A DNA stretch of 64,000 bases from Mytilisepta virgata (GCA_028015205.1 CM051514.1:43354150-43418149); one strand, 5' to 3'; positions 22,095-33,215 are shown, counted from the first letter of the stretch. Notes: generated by a model from the letters alone, not told the origin. A program made the numbers and translations.

Positions 22095-25000
22095 ACAACA
22101 ATATCCAATGGAATTGTCGAGGTTTAAAAATCAATTTAATTGAATTATCTCTTCTTGCTCAGACTTTCCTCCCAGTTGCCTTTTGTCTTCAAGAGACTCA
22201 TTTAAAAGAAAACGATAATATAAATATTAAAAATTATTCTCTCTACAGCACACGAGTAAAACAGGATGAAAGAGCTGCTGGCGGCTCATCCATCCTTGTT
22301 CAAAATGACATCATTCACAGTCAAATATCTCTACAAACTGATTTACAAGCTGTTGCTATCCGAATAACACTTAATAAAACTGTTACATTATGTTCTGTAT
22401 ATATCCCACCAAACTGTTACTTAGAAATAAATCAACTTAAATCTTTGATAGATCAGTTACCTGCCCAGTTTCTTCTTATGGGTGACTTTAACGCCCATAA
22501 TCCTCTGTGGGGCAGTAACTCTCAAAATGACACAGGCAAAAAGATTTCTTAAATCAGGAAAGTTTGTGCATTTTTAACGATGGATCGGATACCTACCTCC
22601 ATCCAGGGAATGGTTCTTACTCAGCTATTGATCTGACAATTTGTGATCCTTCACTCTTATTGGATTATTCATGGCGAGTCCATGATGATTTATGTGGAAG
22701 TGACCACTTTCCCTTAATTATGGAAAATCTGTTTCCCTCGACCTCTGAAAGAGTCGCTCGCTGGAAATTTGACAAAGCCAATTGGACTTTGTTCGAGCAA
22801 CTCTGTCGAGATGAACTTAGAACAGACATTTTCGATAACGATAGCGATCAGATCCTTAAATTTACTGAAACGTTAGTATCGATAGCTGAGAGAACCATTC
22901 CTAAAACCTCGACAAATCCTAAACAACCAAGCAAACCCTGGTTCGATGACGACTGTGAGGAAGCTAAGAAACACAGGAAAAAGGCCGAACGACGGTTCAA
23001 CATGAATCCAACCTCTGACAATCTCAGTAATGTTCGTATATTTCGTGCGAAAGCGCGCCGAACATTTAAACATAAGCGGCGCAAGTCTTGGCAAAACTTC
23101 GTGTCTAAAATAAACTCGCATATACCGATGAATAAAGTTTGGAATTTTATACAAAAAATTAATGGGAAAAAAAGAAAGGCCAATCTTCACCACCTTAAAG
23201 ATGGCCAAACCCTCTTGACCTCGGAAAATGACATTTATAATAAACTCGGTGAAACCTTCTCAAAACATTCTTCTTCTCGAAATTATTCCAAAACATTTCA
23301 AGAAATTAAAAACCGCACTGAAAAAACCAAACTGAACTTTAAATCAAATAATTTAGAAGACTACAACCTTCCTTTCTCTCTCGAAGAGCTTAAATCCTCT
23401 CTGGCCAAGGCCCATGACACAGCTTCTGGCCCTGACGATATCTATTATCAACTCCTTAAACGTCTGCCTGATGCGACTCTTCAAGTACTATTGGATCTTT
23501 TTAATAAAGTATGGGAGACTGGCGACTTGCCTTCCATTTGGAAGCTAGCCACCGTTATCCCTGTCCCAAAACCTGGGAAGGATCATTTTGAACCGTCGAA
23601 TTATCGGCCCATTGCCCTCACCAGTTGCATTTGTAAAACAATGGAACGAATGATCAATGACCGCCTTGTTTGGTTCCTAGAGACAAACGGTCTCCTGTCA
23701 AATATACAGTGTGGATTCCGACAAGGCAGAAGCACATTAGATCATCTCGTTAGATTTGAATCTTTTATTCGAAATGGGTTTGCTAAAGGGGAACATGTGG
23801 TGTCGGTCTTTTTCGATCTGGAAAAAGACTACGACACCACATGGAAATATGGCATTTTAAAACACTTAAATGATATGGGGTTGAAAGGTAGGTTACCTAC
23901 CTTCATTGAAAACTTTCTTTCAGACAGACAGTTCAAGGTAAAGGTTAACACGACTATGTCTGACCCTTTTGAACAAGAGATGGGTGTTCCTCAGGGACGT
24001 ATCCTCTCCATCACTTTATTAAGTATAAAAATAAACAGTTTAGCTAAAACATTAAAACAAAGTGTTGAAGGCTCCCTGTATGTAGATGACCTTTTGATAT
24101 GTTATAGGGCTAGAAATATGAACAATATTGAAAGACAACTACAGTTGTCATTAAATAAAATTAAAAAATGGGCTATTGAAAATGGTTTTAAATTTTCCAG
24201 CTCCAAAACGGTTTGCATGCATTTTTGCAATAAACGCAAAATGCATTTAGACCCTGAGCTAAAACTCAACAACTCGCCTATTAAAGTTGTTAAGGAAACC
24301 AAATTTCTTGGACTTATGTTCGATAGTAAACTTACCTTTCTACCCCATATCAAAATGCTAAAAGCTAAATGTTTGAAAGCATTGGATATTTTAAAAGTTG
24401 TTTCCAGCACTGACTGGGGTGCTGATAAAAATATTTTATTAAATTTATATCGATCCTTAGTTAGATCAAAACTTGATTATGGTTCAATTATATATGGATC
24501 TGCTCGCAAATCTTTATAACCGTAGGATAAAACTTGGTTTACAATACTTAACCAAGCTAAAAGCATATCCTTCAAATCCTGCCTACGACTGTGTTTTCAA
24601 TTCGCTCTATGAGGATATATTTGAACAACATGAAAATAAAATTCCTCCATTTGGTATTCGGATGAAACCACATATTTTTGGTTGTAACATCGACCTTGAT
24701 GAAATAGCTCCTATTGATGTACCGCAGTCGCCACCTTGGCTTGTACCCAAACCCAAATTCATTTTTAACATCAGAAAACATAAAAAGTCTGAAACTAACC
24801 CTATTGAAATTCAGCAACAGTTTGCTGAAATTAAATCAAATTTTCAAGGGTTCGATACCATTTATACTGATGGATCAAAAGACGGAGATAAAGTAGCTGC
24901 TGCTGCTGTTTATGGACAACGGGCAACGACTCTTCGTCTTCCATCTTCCAGTTCTATATTTACAGCTGAGGCAAGAGCTATTGTTCTTGCCTCAAAATTC

Positions 25001-25654
25001 ATTAGATCTTCTGATAAAGAAAACTTTCTAATTTGTTCTGATTCTCTTTCATGTTTATTGGCCATAGAAGGTCAGAAATATAGAAATCCTTTGATTTCAC
25101 ATATTATAGAATTTTATAAAAGACTTTCTGTTTTGGGTAAAGAAATAGTTTTTCTCTGGATACCAAGTCATGTTGGAATAAAGGGAAACACAGTGGTAGA
25201 TAGAATAGCGAAGGATGCTTTAGATGACCCAGTTACTAATATGTCAGTGCCTTATACTGATTTTAAACCTTTGATTTATAAATATGTTGTACGTCTGTGG
25301 CAATCCCAGTGTGATCTGCTTACAGACAATAAATTGCATGATATTGAGCCGACTGTTGGCACAAGTATTTGCTTCTCCGGCAGAAGCCGGAGAGAACAAG
25401 TGGTTTTAACTAGATGTCGCATTGGCCACACCAGGACGACTCATTCTTTTATTTTAGAGAATGAGCCGCCTCCTGAGTGTATTCCGTGTCAATGTCGACA
25501 TAGTATTAAACATCTTTTAATTGACTGTGTAGATAAATCCGACATTATTAGTCGGTACTACACAGTCAACAATATGAAAGATTTATTTACAAAGGTTGCT
25601 GGCAACCGTATATTACAATATTTGAAGGACGTGGGACTATACTCTAGAATATAG
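22091..25654 (+). pseudogene. LINE ORF2: endonuclease, reverse transcriptase, RNase H
   Basis: The apurinic-type endonuclease has QWNCRGL, LQETHL and GDFNAHNPLWG, then after a one-base shift near 22545, SAIDLTICD and GSDHFPLI. The reverse transcriptase has NYRPIALTS, FFDLEKDYD, GVPQGRILS and YVDD (24079-24090). RNase H (about 24845-25240) keeps the acidic set: YTDGS, TAEARA, CSDSLS and HVGIKGN..D. A C-terminal Cys-rich tail follows. Some positions depart from the usual family form (GVPQGR for GVPQGS). Around 24512 the RT thumb region jumps directly to LYNRRIKLGLQ with a frame change, indicating a deletion of about 30-40 codons. Stop at 25652-25654. Confidence 0.88.
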
Positions 25655-25959
25655 TCTGTCTGACTCTATTCCTGGTTATAGTCCTGGTCCAGAATTTTAA
25701 ATTGTTATACATATATTAGTTTTGATTGATGTTATTTTATTGATTATATTTTTCTTGTAGCGTTTCTGTGATATGTTTCAAGTCTGTGATATTGTCTCAT
25801 ATTTGTTTTATTGTTTATACTGTTGTTAATATTTTATTTGTAAATTGTCAATTGGTTTTAATTGTGTTCAATTTTAACCAGCTCCGTTTAGATAAGTTCT
25901 CGCCGTAATATTGGCTGAAATATCGCCAGCTCGGCGTAAAACAATATTTAATCAATCAA
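25655..25959 (+). other. LINE 3' UTR and AATC tail
   Basis: AT-rich 3' UTR with a CG-bearing subterminal stretch (TCGCCAGCTCGGCGTAAAAC) and then a short AATC repeat instead of poly-A, which is usual for molluscan I-type LINEs. The target duplication begins at 25960. Confidence 0.75.
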
Positions 25960-26480
25960 TCATAAAGACACAAATTGTGCAAAACACTTGCAGCCACGAC
26001 AGAGTCAACCAGAAATGCAATGTCCGATATGTCAAACCTCAGCAATCTCCTAAATCTACATTTCAGCATTCCAAATGATCTCTCAATTACTTGCCGAGAT
26101 TGGCTGTGTATTTTATTAAAACGTTTCTGCTGTTGTGTAAGATTATCCAAATTACGGAATGGAGTTATCAGCCATTCCAAAATTGGAAAGGCAGAATCAC
26201 CAAGTAGATAGTATCCTGGTAGAATTTTGTCATGACTGTTTTGGAACAAATCTGAACTCCTCAATACTGTAGCGTCATGAGTACTGCCTGGATTACCTGT
26301 CCAGACATAATTGAATTTCATTTTGGCATTGCAACATCCAAGCAGAACAATAGAATAAAAATGTTTTCTGTTAAAATATGAATGAGGTTGCCGTATTGGT
26401 GCTTTAAATGGTATATGACAACCATCAGTTGCACCAATAACGTTCTGTAGCTGTGATTTTTTACTGTCTGCTAGTTTCAA
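25960..26480 (-). pseudogene. PIF/Harbinger transposase (HARBI1-like DDE core), interrupted
   Basis: The frame encodes a DDE_Tnp_4-type nuclease core. Likely catalytic residues are D19 in GATDGCHI, D95 in LLGDSAFP and E133 in RQVIERSFGMLKCRFR, with the family's STHDA motif between. All three acidic positions are kept. The reading frame is broken downstream by the LINE; the apparent end after CLYD comes from LINE tail sequence, and the true C-terminus lies at 19254-19396. Upstream the N-terminal part is degenerate. Harbinger transposases act with a partner Myb-like protein, which I do not see here. Confidence 0.85.
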
Positions 26481-26900
26481 CGAATTCAGCTTGGGTATTG
26501 GGTAGTCGAATTACCTCGGGCATTACTTCTGCCAGTGCAGATGACATTCGCTTGATGAATGCGTGATAACTCCTTTAGATGTTCCAAATCTATCTACCAT
26601 TGATCTGAAACATTCTAGATTTACAATCTACCATAGAAACATCAACTGATCTTTCTCCACATCTGGAGCAGGCCCTTTTGGTTTGTACCTCGGTGCGAGA
26701 TCAACGCATGCATGTTCTTTGAAATGTCTCTCTTGTAAGACGGAAATGTGACTTAAAATCATCTGGCGAGTATCTCGGAATAGTTAGTTCATATATAGTA
26801 ATTCTCTTATCTTGAAATTTTTTGTCGCTGTTTGAATACAAACTGTAGTTAACTATCAGCAGCTGTTTGGTGGTGAAAAGCCATATGCATAAGTGACGTT
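26481..26900 (-). pseudogene. degenerate N-terminal part of the Harbinger transposase
   Basis: Minus-strand fragments such as MSSALAEVMPEVIRLPNT and CFRSMVDRFGTSKG in different frames match the usual order upstream of the core (helix-turn-helix region). No continuous frame is left, so the gene was already broken, or decayed, on this side too. Confidence 0.55.
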
Positions 26901-26989
26901 TTCTCCTGTTGCTGGAGAAATAAAGATGTTAAAATTCTAGTGACCATTTTCACTCTTCACCTTATTGTTTACATTAAGAAGACAAAAGA

Positions 26990-27430
26990 TACCTAATATT
27001 ACCGTTGGTAAGCTACTTGTGACAATGAAACACCACTGGTACATCTGTTAAGAAATTGGTACAATATGTAAACCATTGTTACAGTTGGAAAGAAATTGGT
27101 ACAAAAATTACACCATAGGTACATTTGGTATGTCATTGGTAGTCAGTGTACCATTGGTATAATTGGAAATAGGACAGCCATTGGTACCAATGGTGCCCAT
27201 TGGCGCAATTATTACCACTTGCATAATTGGTATCATTGGTAATATGATAGCCAACGGTACCGATGTTGCACAATGGTGCAATAGATACCACTGGTACAAT
27301 TGGTTCCTGTTGTTATCATTGGTTATTAATTTGCGTTCAGAGTTTAATGTTCAACTTTGGTACCTATGCTAGACAATGGTACCAGTGGCACAAGCAGAAA
27401 ATTACCAACAGCAATACTCTGAACGCACCC
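26990..27430. repeat. palindromic (T)ACCATTGGTA-type short repeats
   Basis: Some fifteen or more variants of a ~20-bp near-palindromic unit built from CCATTGGTAC/GTACCAATGG are packed here at irregular spacing. A CGTTCAGAG / CTCTGAACG pair (27334 and 27417) brackets the right part. There is no gene, although open frames occur on both strands because of the repeat symmetry. Confidence 0.65.
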
Positions 27431-27542
27431 TATATCTATTTGCAAAACAAAATATTATAGGCTCCTCCCAGTGAAGCGGTAAACGAGCGAGATCTGTTCA
27501 TTGGCTAAAAAGTGGTAACGTGTGTCGCCGGCCATTTTGAGG

Positions 27543-28400
27543 TGCCGCTGTCCTTCCACTAATACCTACTGCTGAGGTCGAAGATGTATGTTTCAATGCC
27601 CTTACAGACATAGATCAGGTCGAATCGAACATCAGTTATACTCCCTTCACAAACTATGTAACAACATACTGGGTAGAACAGAACAGACACTTATGGAACC
27701 ACCATGCAACACAGGGACTGAGGACTATTAATCATATAGAGAAAAATGTCCATCACCCACATCCCACCATCTTGAAACTCATAAAATTACTTAAACATGA
27801 GGATTGATTGATTGTTTGCTTAACGTGCAGTGGCAAATAATGCATGCTTCTTCAGGACGAGAACCAGTTCAACAATTTATCAAACGATTAAAAAAGAGAT
27901 GGAGTAGGTCACAAAGGGGAACCATTTTTGAATGCCACTGTAAAAGGGTGGATGGATGAATAGGGTTGCATAATTTAGCCTTCTGTAGCGGCATTAACCT
28001 ACTCTTTTTCGAAAACTACAGAAGGGTTCTTTAGCGTGCAGGGAGTGTGCCATGCTCCAAACACGCCACCCACTATGGTCCGCGGTCAGGCTTTCCGTAT
28101 TATGACCTTACAACCCTCAACGAGAGGGTCTCCCCTATCCTCCACCTGGAGACGCGCTCAGCAGCTCTGTGGGTTGAGCTGCCGTGATCCATCATAGGTG
28201 CCTAGAACATGAGGAAGCTATCAACGACCTGACCATGATCCAGTACGCGGCTGGTGGTAAGAGAGCAGTCCAAAAGAGAAAGTACGTTGACATCAACAAC
28301 AGATTAGAAGACCTTAAAGTTGGACACCGTAATCAGAAAATCACAACAGTACAGTGTGATGATGCAGCATCCCATCTGCTACACATCGATGATGTATGTG
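27543..28400 (+). pseudogene. FLYWCH-MULE transposase C-terminal fragment, copy 1
   Basis: The translation runs through VEDVCFNALTDIDQVESN, TTYWVEQNRHLWNHH and RTINHIEK, the tail region of FLYWCH-containing MULE transposases, then is interrupted by a 402-bp insert and resumes with EEAINDLTMIQYAAGGKRAV. Removing the insert restores the frame. The whole block is repeated at 29464-30292 with few differences. The catalytic core is absent from this copy. Confidence 0.72.
27804..28205 (-). mobile_element. SINE-like insertion with 10-bp target duplication, copy 1
   Basis: On the minus strand the insert ends in a CAAT/AATC tail after CACGTTAAGCAAACAATC and starts near CTAGGCACCTATGATGG. AACATGAGGA is duplicated at 27794-27803 and 28206-28215. 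It sits in transposase coding sequence, whose frame is continuous without it. No coding capacity. The AATC tail suggests it is mobilised by an I-type LINE, which is inferred. Confidence 0.75.
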
Positions 28401-28827
28401 GTAGTCAGTAGTGTAATACAGAATAAATTTTCAGAATATCCTAACCCCCAACCCCCCCCCCCCCCACCCCCACCCCCGGCTTTTAATAAATCCTATAATT
28501 GAAACCAAACTAAAAGATGTAATTACAAAGGAAGACTAGAAATTGGCGCCATCAGAAACGATGTCCATCTCCGCATTGCACAAGTCAAAAACAATTAACA
28601 GTGAGAAATTAGCAATTTCACAATTTCAGTCTGAAAATTGGAACCCTGAATCAAATTTCAAAATTGAAAACCTTATTGTAAATCTACACATAGTGAGCAA
28701 CATTACAAACATATGAAACCACTGAAAGAAAAATGAATGAGTATTTCCAGAGACAAACCAAATAAGCAATTTCACCATTTTCGGTCCCAAAAATCAATCC
28801 AAAAGTCATGTCATTCTTCAGTCACAA
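28401..28827. other. spacer with poly-C tract
   Basis: No gene. There is a C-rich run at about 28448-28478 and AT-rich flanks with fragments similar to the family B repeats (near 28620-28720). Confidence 0.4.
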
Positions 28828-29117
28828 TGGCTAATGCTCTACTACAAGTAAAATTCGTTACAAACAGACTTGGAAACCAAAACCTTGTCCACAATGGGTC
28901 TACGTTCAAGCCTAAGAACGAACAGGGCGAAAGAACGTACTGGAAATGTTCCACTGCAAACTGTCCTGCCACCATCAATACCTTAAACAACTTACCAACC
29001 AATGTCTCTGTAAACCACAACCATAGTTCTGACAACATACAGCTAAAAATAGAAGAAGTCATCCAGATAATGAAAGTTCGCTGCACAGATGACCTTATCC
29101 CAGGTCCAACCATTTAA
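28828..29117 (+). pseudogene. FLYWCH zinc-finger N-terminus of a MULE transposase
   Basis: The ATG at 28828 opens a FLYWCH domain: FVTNRLGNQNLVHNGSTF, then TYWKCSTANCPATI, then VNHNHS, giving the Cys-Cys-His-His set with the W-C motif. In FLYWCH-MULEs this domain opens the transposase. A TAA (29115-29117) interrupts it after IPGPTI. Expected function in an intact protein: DNA binding. Confidence 0.78.
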
Positions 29118-29463
29118 AAAATAATTGGAAACGACGACACACAAGAACTCGGAAGAGAACATTCCGACTCTCCCATCTTGCAAGACTTCCAAGTACAACA
29201 AATGCAAGAAGACCTTACCAGTTTTACCAAAAACTGTGGATGACAGATGTTATTTTGACACAGAACACTAAAGGACCCTTTCCTGTAAACGACGACAACA
29301 CAGCCGGGCGTATGTTAATCTTCAGTACCCAAAAGAATCTAACGCACTTAGCAGCTGCAGATAATATATACTATATCCAAAAGCATCTGGAGAAAAGCAC
29401 AAAAAACACGTCTGCAAGTTCCATACAAGGAAGACAACAATATTCATCGACTAGTACGCCTTG
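29118..29463 (+). pseudogene. FLYWCH-MULE middle region with the catalytic core deleted
   Basis: Fragments in shifting frames (LPVLPKTVDDRCYFDTEH; GRMLIFSTQKNLTHLAAADN) match the part of FLYWCH-MULE transposases just before the DDE core. The expected core is missing and the sequence goes quickly to the C-terminal block, so an internal deletion is likely. Confidence 0.6.
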
Positions 29464-30292
29464 CCGCTGTCCTTCCACTAATACCTACTGCTGAGGTCGA
29501 AGATGTATGTTTCAATGCCCTTACAGACATAGATCAGGTCGAATCGAACATCAATTATACTCCCTTCACAAACTATGTAACAACATACTGGGTAGAACAG
29601 AACAGACACTTATGGAACCACCATGCAACACAGGGACTGAGGACTATTAATCATATAGAGAAAAATGTCCATCACCCACATCCCACCATCTTGAAACTCA
29701 TAAAATTACTTAAACATGAGGATTGATTGATTGTTTGCTTAACGTGCAGTGGCAAATAATGCATGCTTCTTCAGGACGAGAAGCAGTTCAACAATTTATC
29801 AAACGATTAAAAAAGGGATGGAGTAGGTCACAAAGGGAACCAATTTTGAATGCTACTGTAAAAGGGTGGATGGATGAATAGGGTTGCATAATTTAGCCTT
29901 CTGTAGCGGCATTCGAAAACTACAGAAGGGTTCTTTAGCGTGCAGGGAGTGTGGCATGCTCCAAACACGCCACCCACTATGGTCCGCGGTCAGGCTTTCC
30001 GTATTATGACCTTACAACCCTCAACGAGAGGGTCTCCCCTATCCTCCACCTGGAGACGCGCTCAGCAGCTCTGTGGGTTGAGCTGCCGTGATCCATCATA
30101 GGTGCCTAGAACATGAGGATGCTATCAACGACCATGATCCAGTACGCGGCTGGTGGTAAGAGAGCAGTCCAAAAGAGAAAGTACGTTGACATCAACAACA
30201 GATTAGAAGATCTTAAAGTTAGACACCGTAATCAGAAAATTACAACAATACAGTGTGGTGATGCAGCATCCCATCTTCTACACATCGAATAG
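29464..30292 (+). pseudogene. FLYWCH-MULE transposase C-terminal fragment, copy 2
   Basis: Near-identical to 27543-28400. It is preceded in frame by IHRLVRLAAVLPLIP and ends near LLHIE at 30292. It carries the same insert in the same place, so the duplication came after the SINE insertion. Small deletions distinguish it from copy 1, one of 17 bp or so in the insert. Confidence 0.75.
29723..30109 (-). mobile_element. SINE-like insertion, copy 2
   Basis: Same element and site as 27804-28205, with AACATGAGGA at 29713-29722 and 30110-30119. It is shorter because of an internal deletion relative to copy 1. Confidence 0.72.
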
Positions 30293-31049
30293 ATTTATAT
30301 GTGATTTAATGCCTATGTATTGTGTGTTTCATATAAATGTTTGTTTGAATCTACTGTTAAATTAGTGTTATAAAATTAATAAAATAATATACTTTTATTT
30401 GTTTCTTTTTCTTTCATCTATCAATTTAAAATCAGAATTAACCCATTTATCTTTCCTCAATCAACACTTATTAATTGAAAGTTAAACAATGTTTTTACAG
30501 TATGCACAGTTAAACAATGTTTTTACAGTTTGCACAAGTTTTCCACCTATTCTCACATGACATTTTACCGTTAATTACCTGAATTTAAGAAAATGGGAAT
30601 AGGAGGAATGAAACTAACAAAATTGCGAGTGAACAATCGAATTTTAAAACCAGAAATGGGGAATTAAAACAACATACCCAGAGTTCTGAGTTCTTTGAAG
30701 TTTACGATGAGCTCGGCTTTTTATTTAAGCATTAAATTAATCAAGATTTTATCAATATATTCATTAAAAAAGTATTATGCAGTCGACAATCGTCTTTCTC
30801 AAGGCTTATTTAATAACAAAGGTTAAATAATTTGTTCTACTTGCGCAATATGTTTGCGATTTTATAAAACAGTATTTGATATGCGAAAATAAGGTTCGCA
30901 TCCGTTATATATCTTTAAAATGTATATTTTAAAATTGTGTATTTCTAAGTTTTGTATTTACTGGAAGATAATGGGTGTAATTTTTAAACAAAGACTGTAA
31001 TAAATTCCAAAGAGATAGTGTCAGCATGAGGACACAACTAAGTATTATT
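30293..31049. other. AT-rich spacer, no gene seen
   Basis: Only a short tandem duplication of about 27 bp stands out (30480-30537, GTTAAACAATGTTTTTACAG twice). Confidence 0.45.
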
Positions 31050-31720
31050 TATTTTACATCTCATCTATCCCAACGAGCTCGAGATTAAGGAAACCACAGA
31101 CACTGGCAATTCTGCATCTTATCGTGACATTCACCTTGACATTGACACCAGAGGAAAGCTGAATACAAAATTTTTCGACAAACTGGATGACTTTGACTTT
31201 CCAATCGTAAACTTCACATTTTTGTCGGCATACTGCCAGAAGCCCCGGCATATGAAGTGTATATTTCACAACTCATACGTTATTCTAGAGCTTCTGACAT
31301 ATAAGTTGACTTCCTGGACAGAATTTTGCTCTTGACAGAAAAGTTACTCAAACAGGCTCTTAAGTTGCAATCATCCTTATTAAAGTTTTATGGACGTCAT
31401 CATGACTTGGTTGACAGATATGAAAAACTCGTTTCCCAAATGAAAATGGACCTGTTCCATTTATGTTGTCCCTTCCTCATACGGATTTGACATGAGTCCC
31501 ATGACGTGTGTTGGAAGCTGATACTGCTTACTCCTCCGGAGCACCTGAGTCTACCCCCGGTTCTTTTGGTGGGGTCCATGTTGTTCAAAAGTTTTAGTTT
31601 TTTAGTTTGTATTGTTTTGTGCTTGTCTTCGTTGTTCTCCGGAGTTTGTCATTTGTTTTCGATTTCCCCTCCTTCGAATATCCCTTTTGTAATTCTTGAC
31701 TTTACTTAGAAAGGCTGTCT
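31050..31720 (+). pseudogene. reverse-transcriptase family remnant (C-terminal part and 3' UTR)
   Basis: The translation includes NELEIKETTDTGNSASYRDI, DKLDDFDFPIVNFTF, then LLLTEKLLKQ and KFYGRHHDLVDRYEKLVSQM. This order belongs to a YIDD-containing RT family that I recall as abundant in molluscs; I cannot name its clade with confidence. The catalytic part is missing. A frame change lies near 31270-31310. It lies within the presumed intron before the ART exon. Confidence 0.65.
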
Positions 31721-31805
31721 ATATTTCACATTCATTGTCAGTCTCGAATTAGTCAGCATTTCTTAGGTATTTGTTCCTTAATCATATTGTTCTTTTTTAT
31801 TACAG

Positions 31806-32527
31806 ATGATGTTGGTGATTTCAAAAGTTCACTACTAGATCATCCATTCTGTTCAAACAAAAAATGCGTCTCTATGATTCAAGAAGCTCAGGATAAGGTG
31901 ACGACTGTATCAGATAAGGATACAAAGGCAGCTATTCAGATGATTTATATGTACACTTACGATGACCCAGCACTCTACATAAAAGTGAATAAGCTTTTAC
32001 GAGGAGAATCAACAGGATACTCTGACGAGGATATTTTTCGGCGATTTTCAAAGCTTCTTGAGAGGTCGATTTCACATCTTTGTTCGGATGATTTACACTC
32101 TTCAAAATGTAAAAATCACCCACTACTATATCGCGGGCAACAGAATTGTTGTGGACTAAGTCACTCTACAACGAAATTTACATTCAAAAGTTTCGTAAGT
32201 GCAACAGACTACATTCTGGTAGCACAAGAATTTGGAAAAGACGTACTGTTTCGACTTGTTAACGTGCCTGGCATTGATATTAGAGAGTTTTCTAAGTTTC
32301 CAACAGAAAAAGAAGTACTAATTTCACCAGGAGCTACATTTAAAACAAATGTCTCGACTGGAGATTCCGCAGCAAAGCTTGTTCAAAGATATGGAGGATC
32401 AGGCAGTCCGACGTATTTTGTCATGGGAAATTATTTGGACCCCACCAGTCGTGGTTGTAGTAGCGAATACTTCACATCAGTTTTGACTTTTGCAATTTGC
32501 CAAGCACTTTTTAAGCTTCTGCAATAG
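31806..32527 (+). CDS. ADP-ribosyltransferase (ecto-ART type), last exon
   Basis: A 240-codon exon opens after an excellent acceptor (TTCTTTTTTATTACAG, ending 31805) and runs to TAA. It carries the R-S-ExE signature of arginine-specific mono-ADP-ribosyltransferases: R in LLYRGQ, S in FKSFVSAT and EKE in FPTEKEVLISPG (residues 116, 135 and 174-176 counted from the in-frame ATG at 31787). Such enzymes move ADP-ribose from NAD+ to arginine, usually on extracellular or secretory proteins. Four or more Cys suggest disulfides, and the last ~18 residues are hydrophobic, which could be a membrane or GPI signal. The ATG at 31787 lies in the intron side, so the true start is in an upstream exon not identified here. 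No lesion seen. Confidence 0.85.
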
Positions 32528-32761
32528 ATAAAATTATATGGATGACCATTAATCTGAACCTAAAAGAAGAGACAGAAGACAACATCTAAATTGCGAGAAA
32601 ACGCTGTATATATAAATATATATCTTCTTTTTTAACACAAACCAAAATTTTATTGCACATATTTGCTGTTTACAAATTACTTTGCTTACACCATTAGGTT
32701 AACTAACCATGTTAGATATCTGTTCGACGTCAAGGGAGAACGTCCAACTAATTATTACTAT

Positions 32762-32965
32762 AATACAATATTATACAAATATTTCATGCGATTGTGGTCA
32801 ATATACAAGAATATTTTCCCAAGGTACCTTGAATTGCATGGTATGTTATATTGCCTGACGCCAACAGCTGAGTGAAATATAACATATCCATGCAATTCAA
32901 GGTACCGAGGGAAAAAGTTCTTGTATATTGACCACAATCACATGAAATATTTGTTATATTATATT
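32762..32965. repeat. foldback hairpin, ~90-bp arms
   Basis: The left arm (32762-32852) and right arm (32877-32965) are near-perfect reverse complements around a ~25-bp loop containing TTGCCTGACGCC. No coding region. Probably a MITE or foldback element. A sister structure using the same TTATATTGCCTG string lies at 33128-33215. Confidence 0.8.
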
Positions 32966-33127
32966 TAACAAATCAGAACAAATATTGAATGACTAAAAAC
33001 CTTTAATAAATGCTTTTAGCATTTTTAGATGTCCTCTCCTTAAGTAAAACATTTATTTCATCCTCATCGATGTTTGCGAATCTTGACGACATTGTTGTCG
33101 TCTGTTTGTAAATTGCACTCCCAGTTA

Positions 33128-33215
33128 CGTCATCAGGCAATATAACTCACGCGCGGGAAATTCAAATTTGAAAAAAAACCCTGCGCGAGGTTATATTGCC
33201 TGGTGGACGCCGATT
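33128..33215. repeat. second palindromic element with TATATTGCCTG arms
   Basis: AGGCAATATAAC (from 33136) is mirrored by GTTATATTGCCT near 33190-33201, enclosing a GCGCG-bearing middle on each side. It is related to the preceding hairpin through the shared arm string. Confidence 0.6.

Larger units (their letters stand above)
19397..25959 (+). mobile_element. I/Jockey-type LINE, 6.56 kb, full-length but mutated
   Basis: A non-LTR retrotransposon with 5' UTR, gag-like ORF1 with zinc knuckles, and ORF2 with endonuclease, reverse transcriptase and RNase H. It ends in an AATC repeat tail (about 25948-25959) and is flanked by a 13-bp duplication (19384-19396, 25960-25972). The presence of RNase H and three CCHC knuckles points to the I/Jockey superfamily; the clade is not settled. 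Several frameshifts and one internal deletion show it is no longer active. Confidence 0.9.

Noticed and set aside
27108..27460. Overlapping open frames rich in NGT, IIPM and similar repeats
   Set aside because: They exist on both strands because the DNA is a symmetric repeat; no domain and no codon pattern.
27543..30292. LTR retrotransposon bounded by the 830-bp direct repeats
   Set aside because: The repeats encode the tail of a FLYWCH-MULE transposase and lack LTR ends, primer site and polypurine tract.
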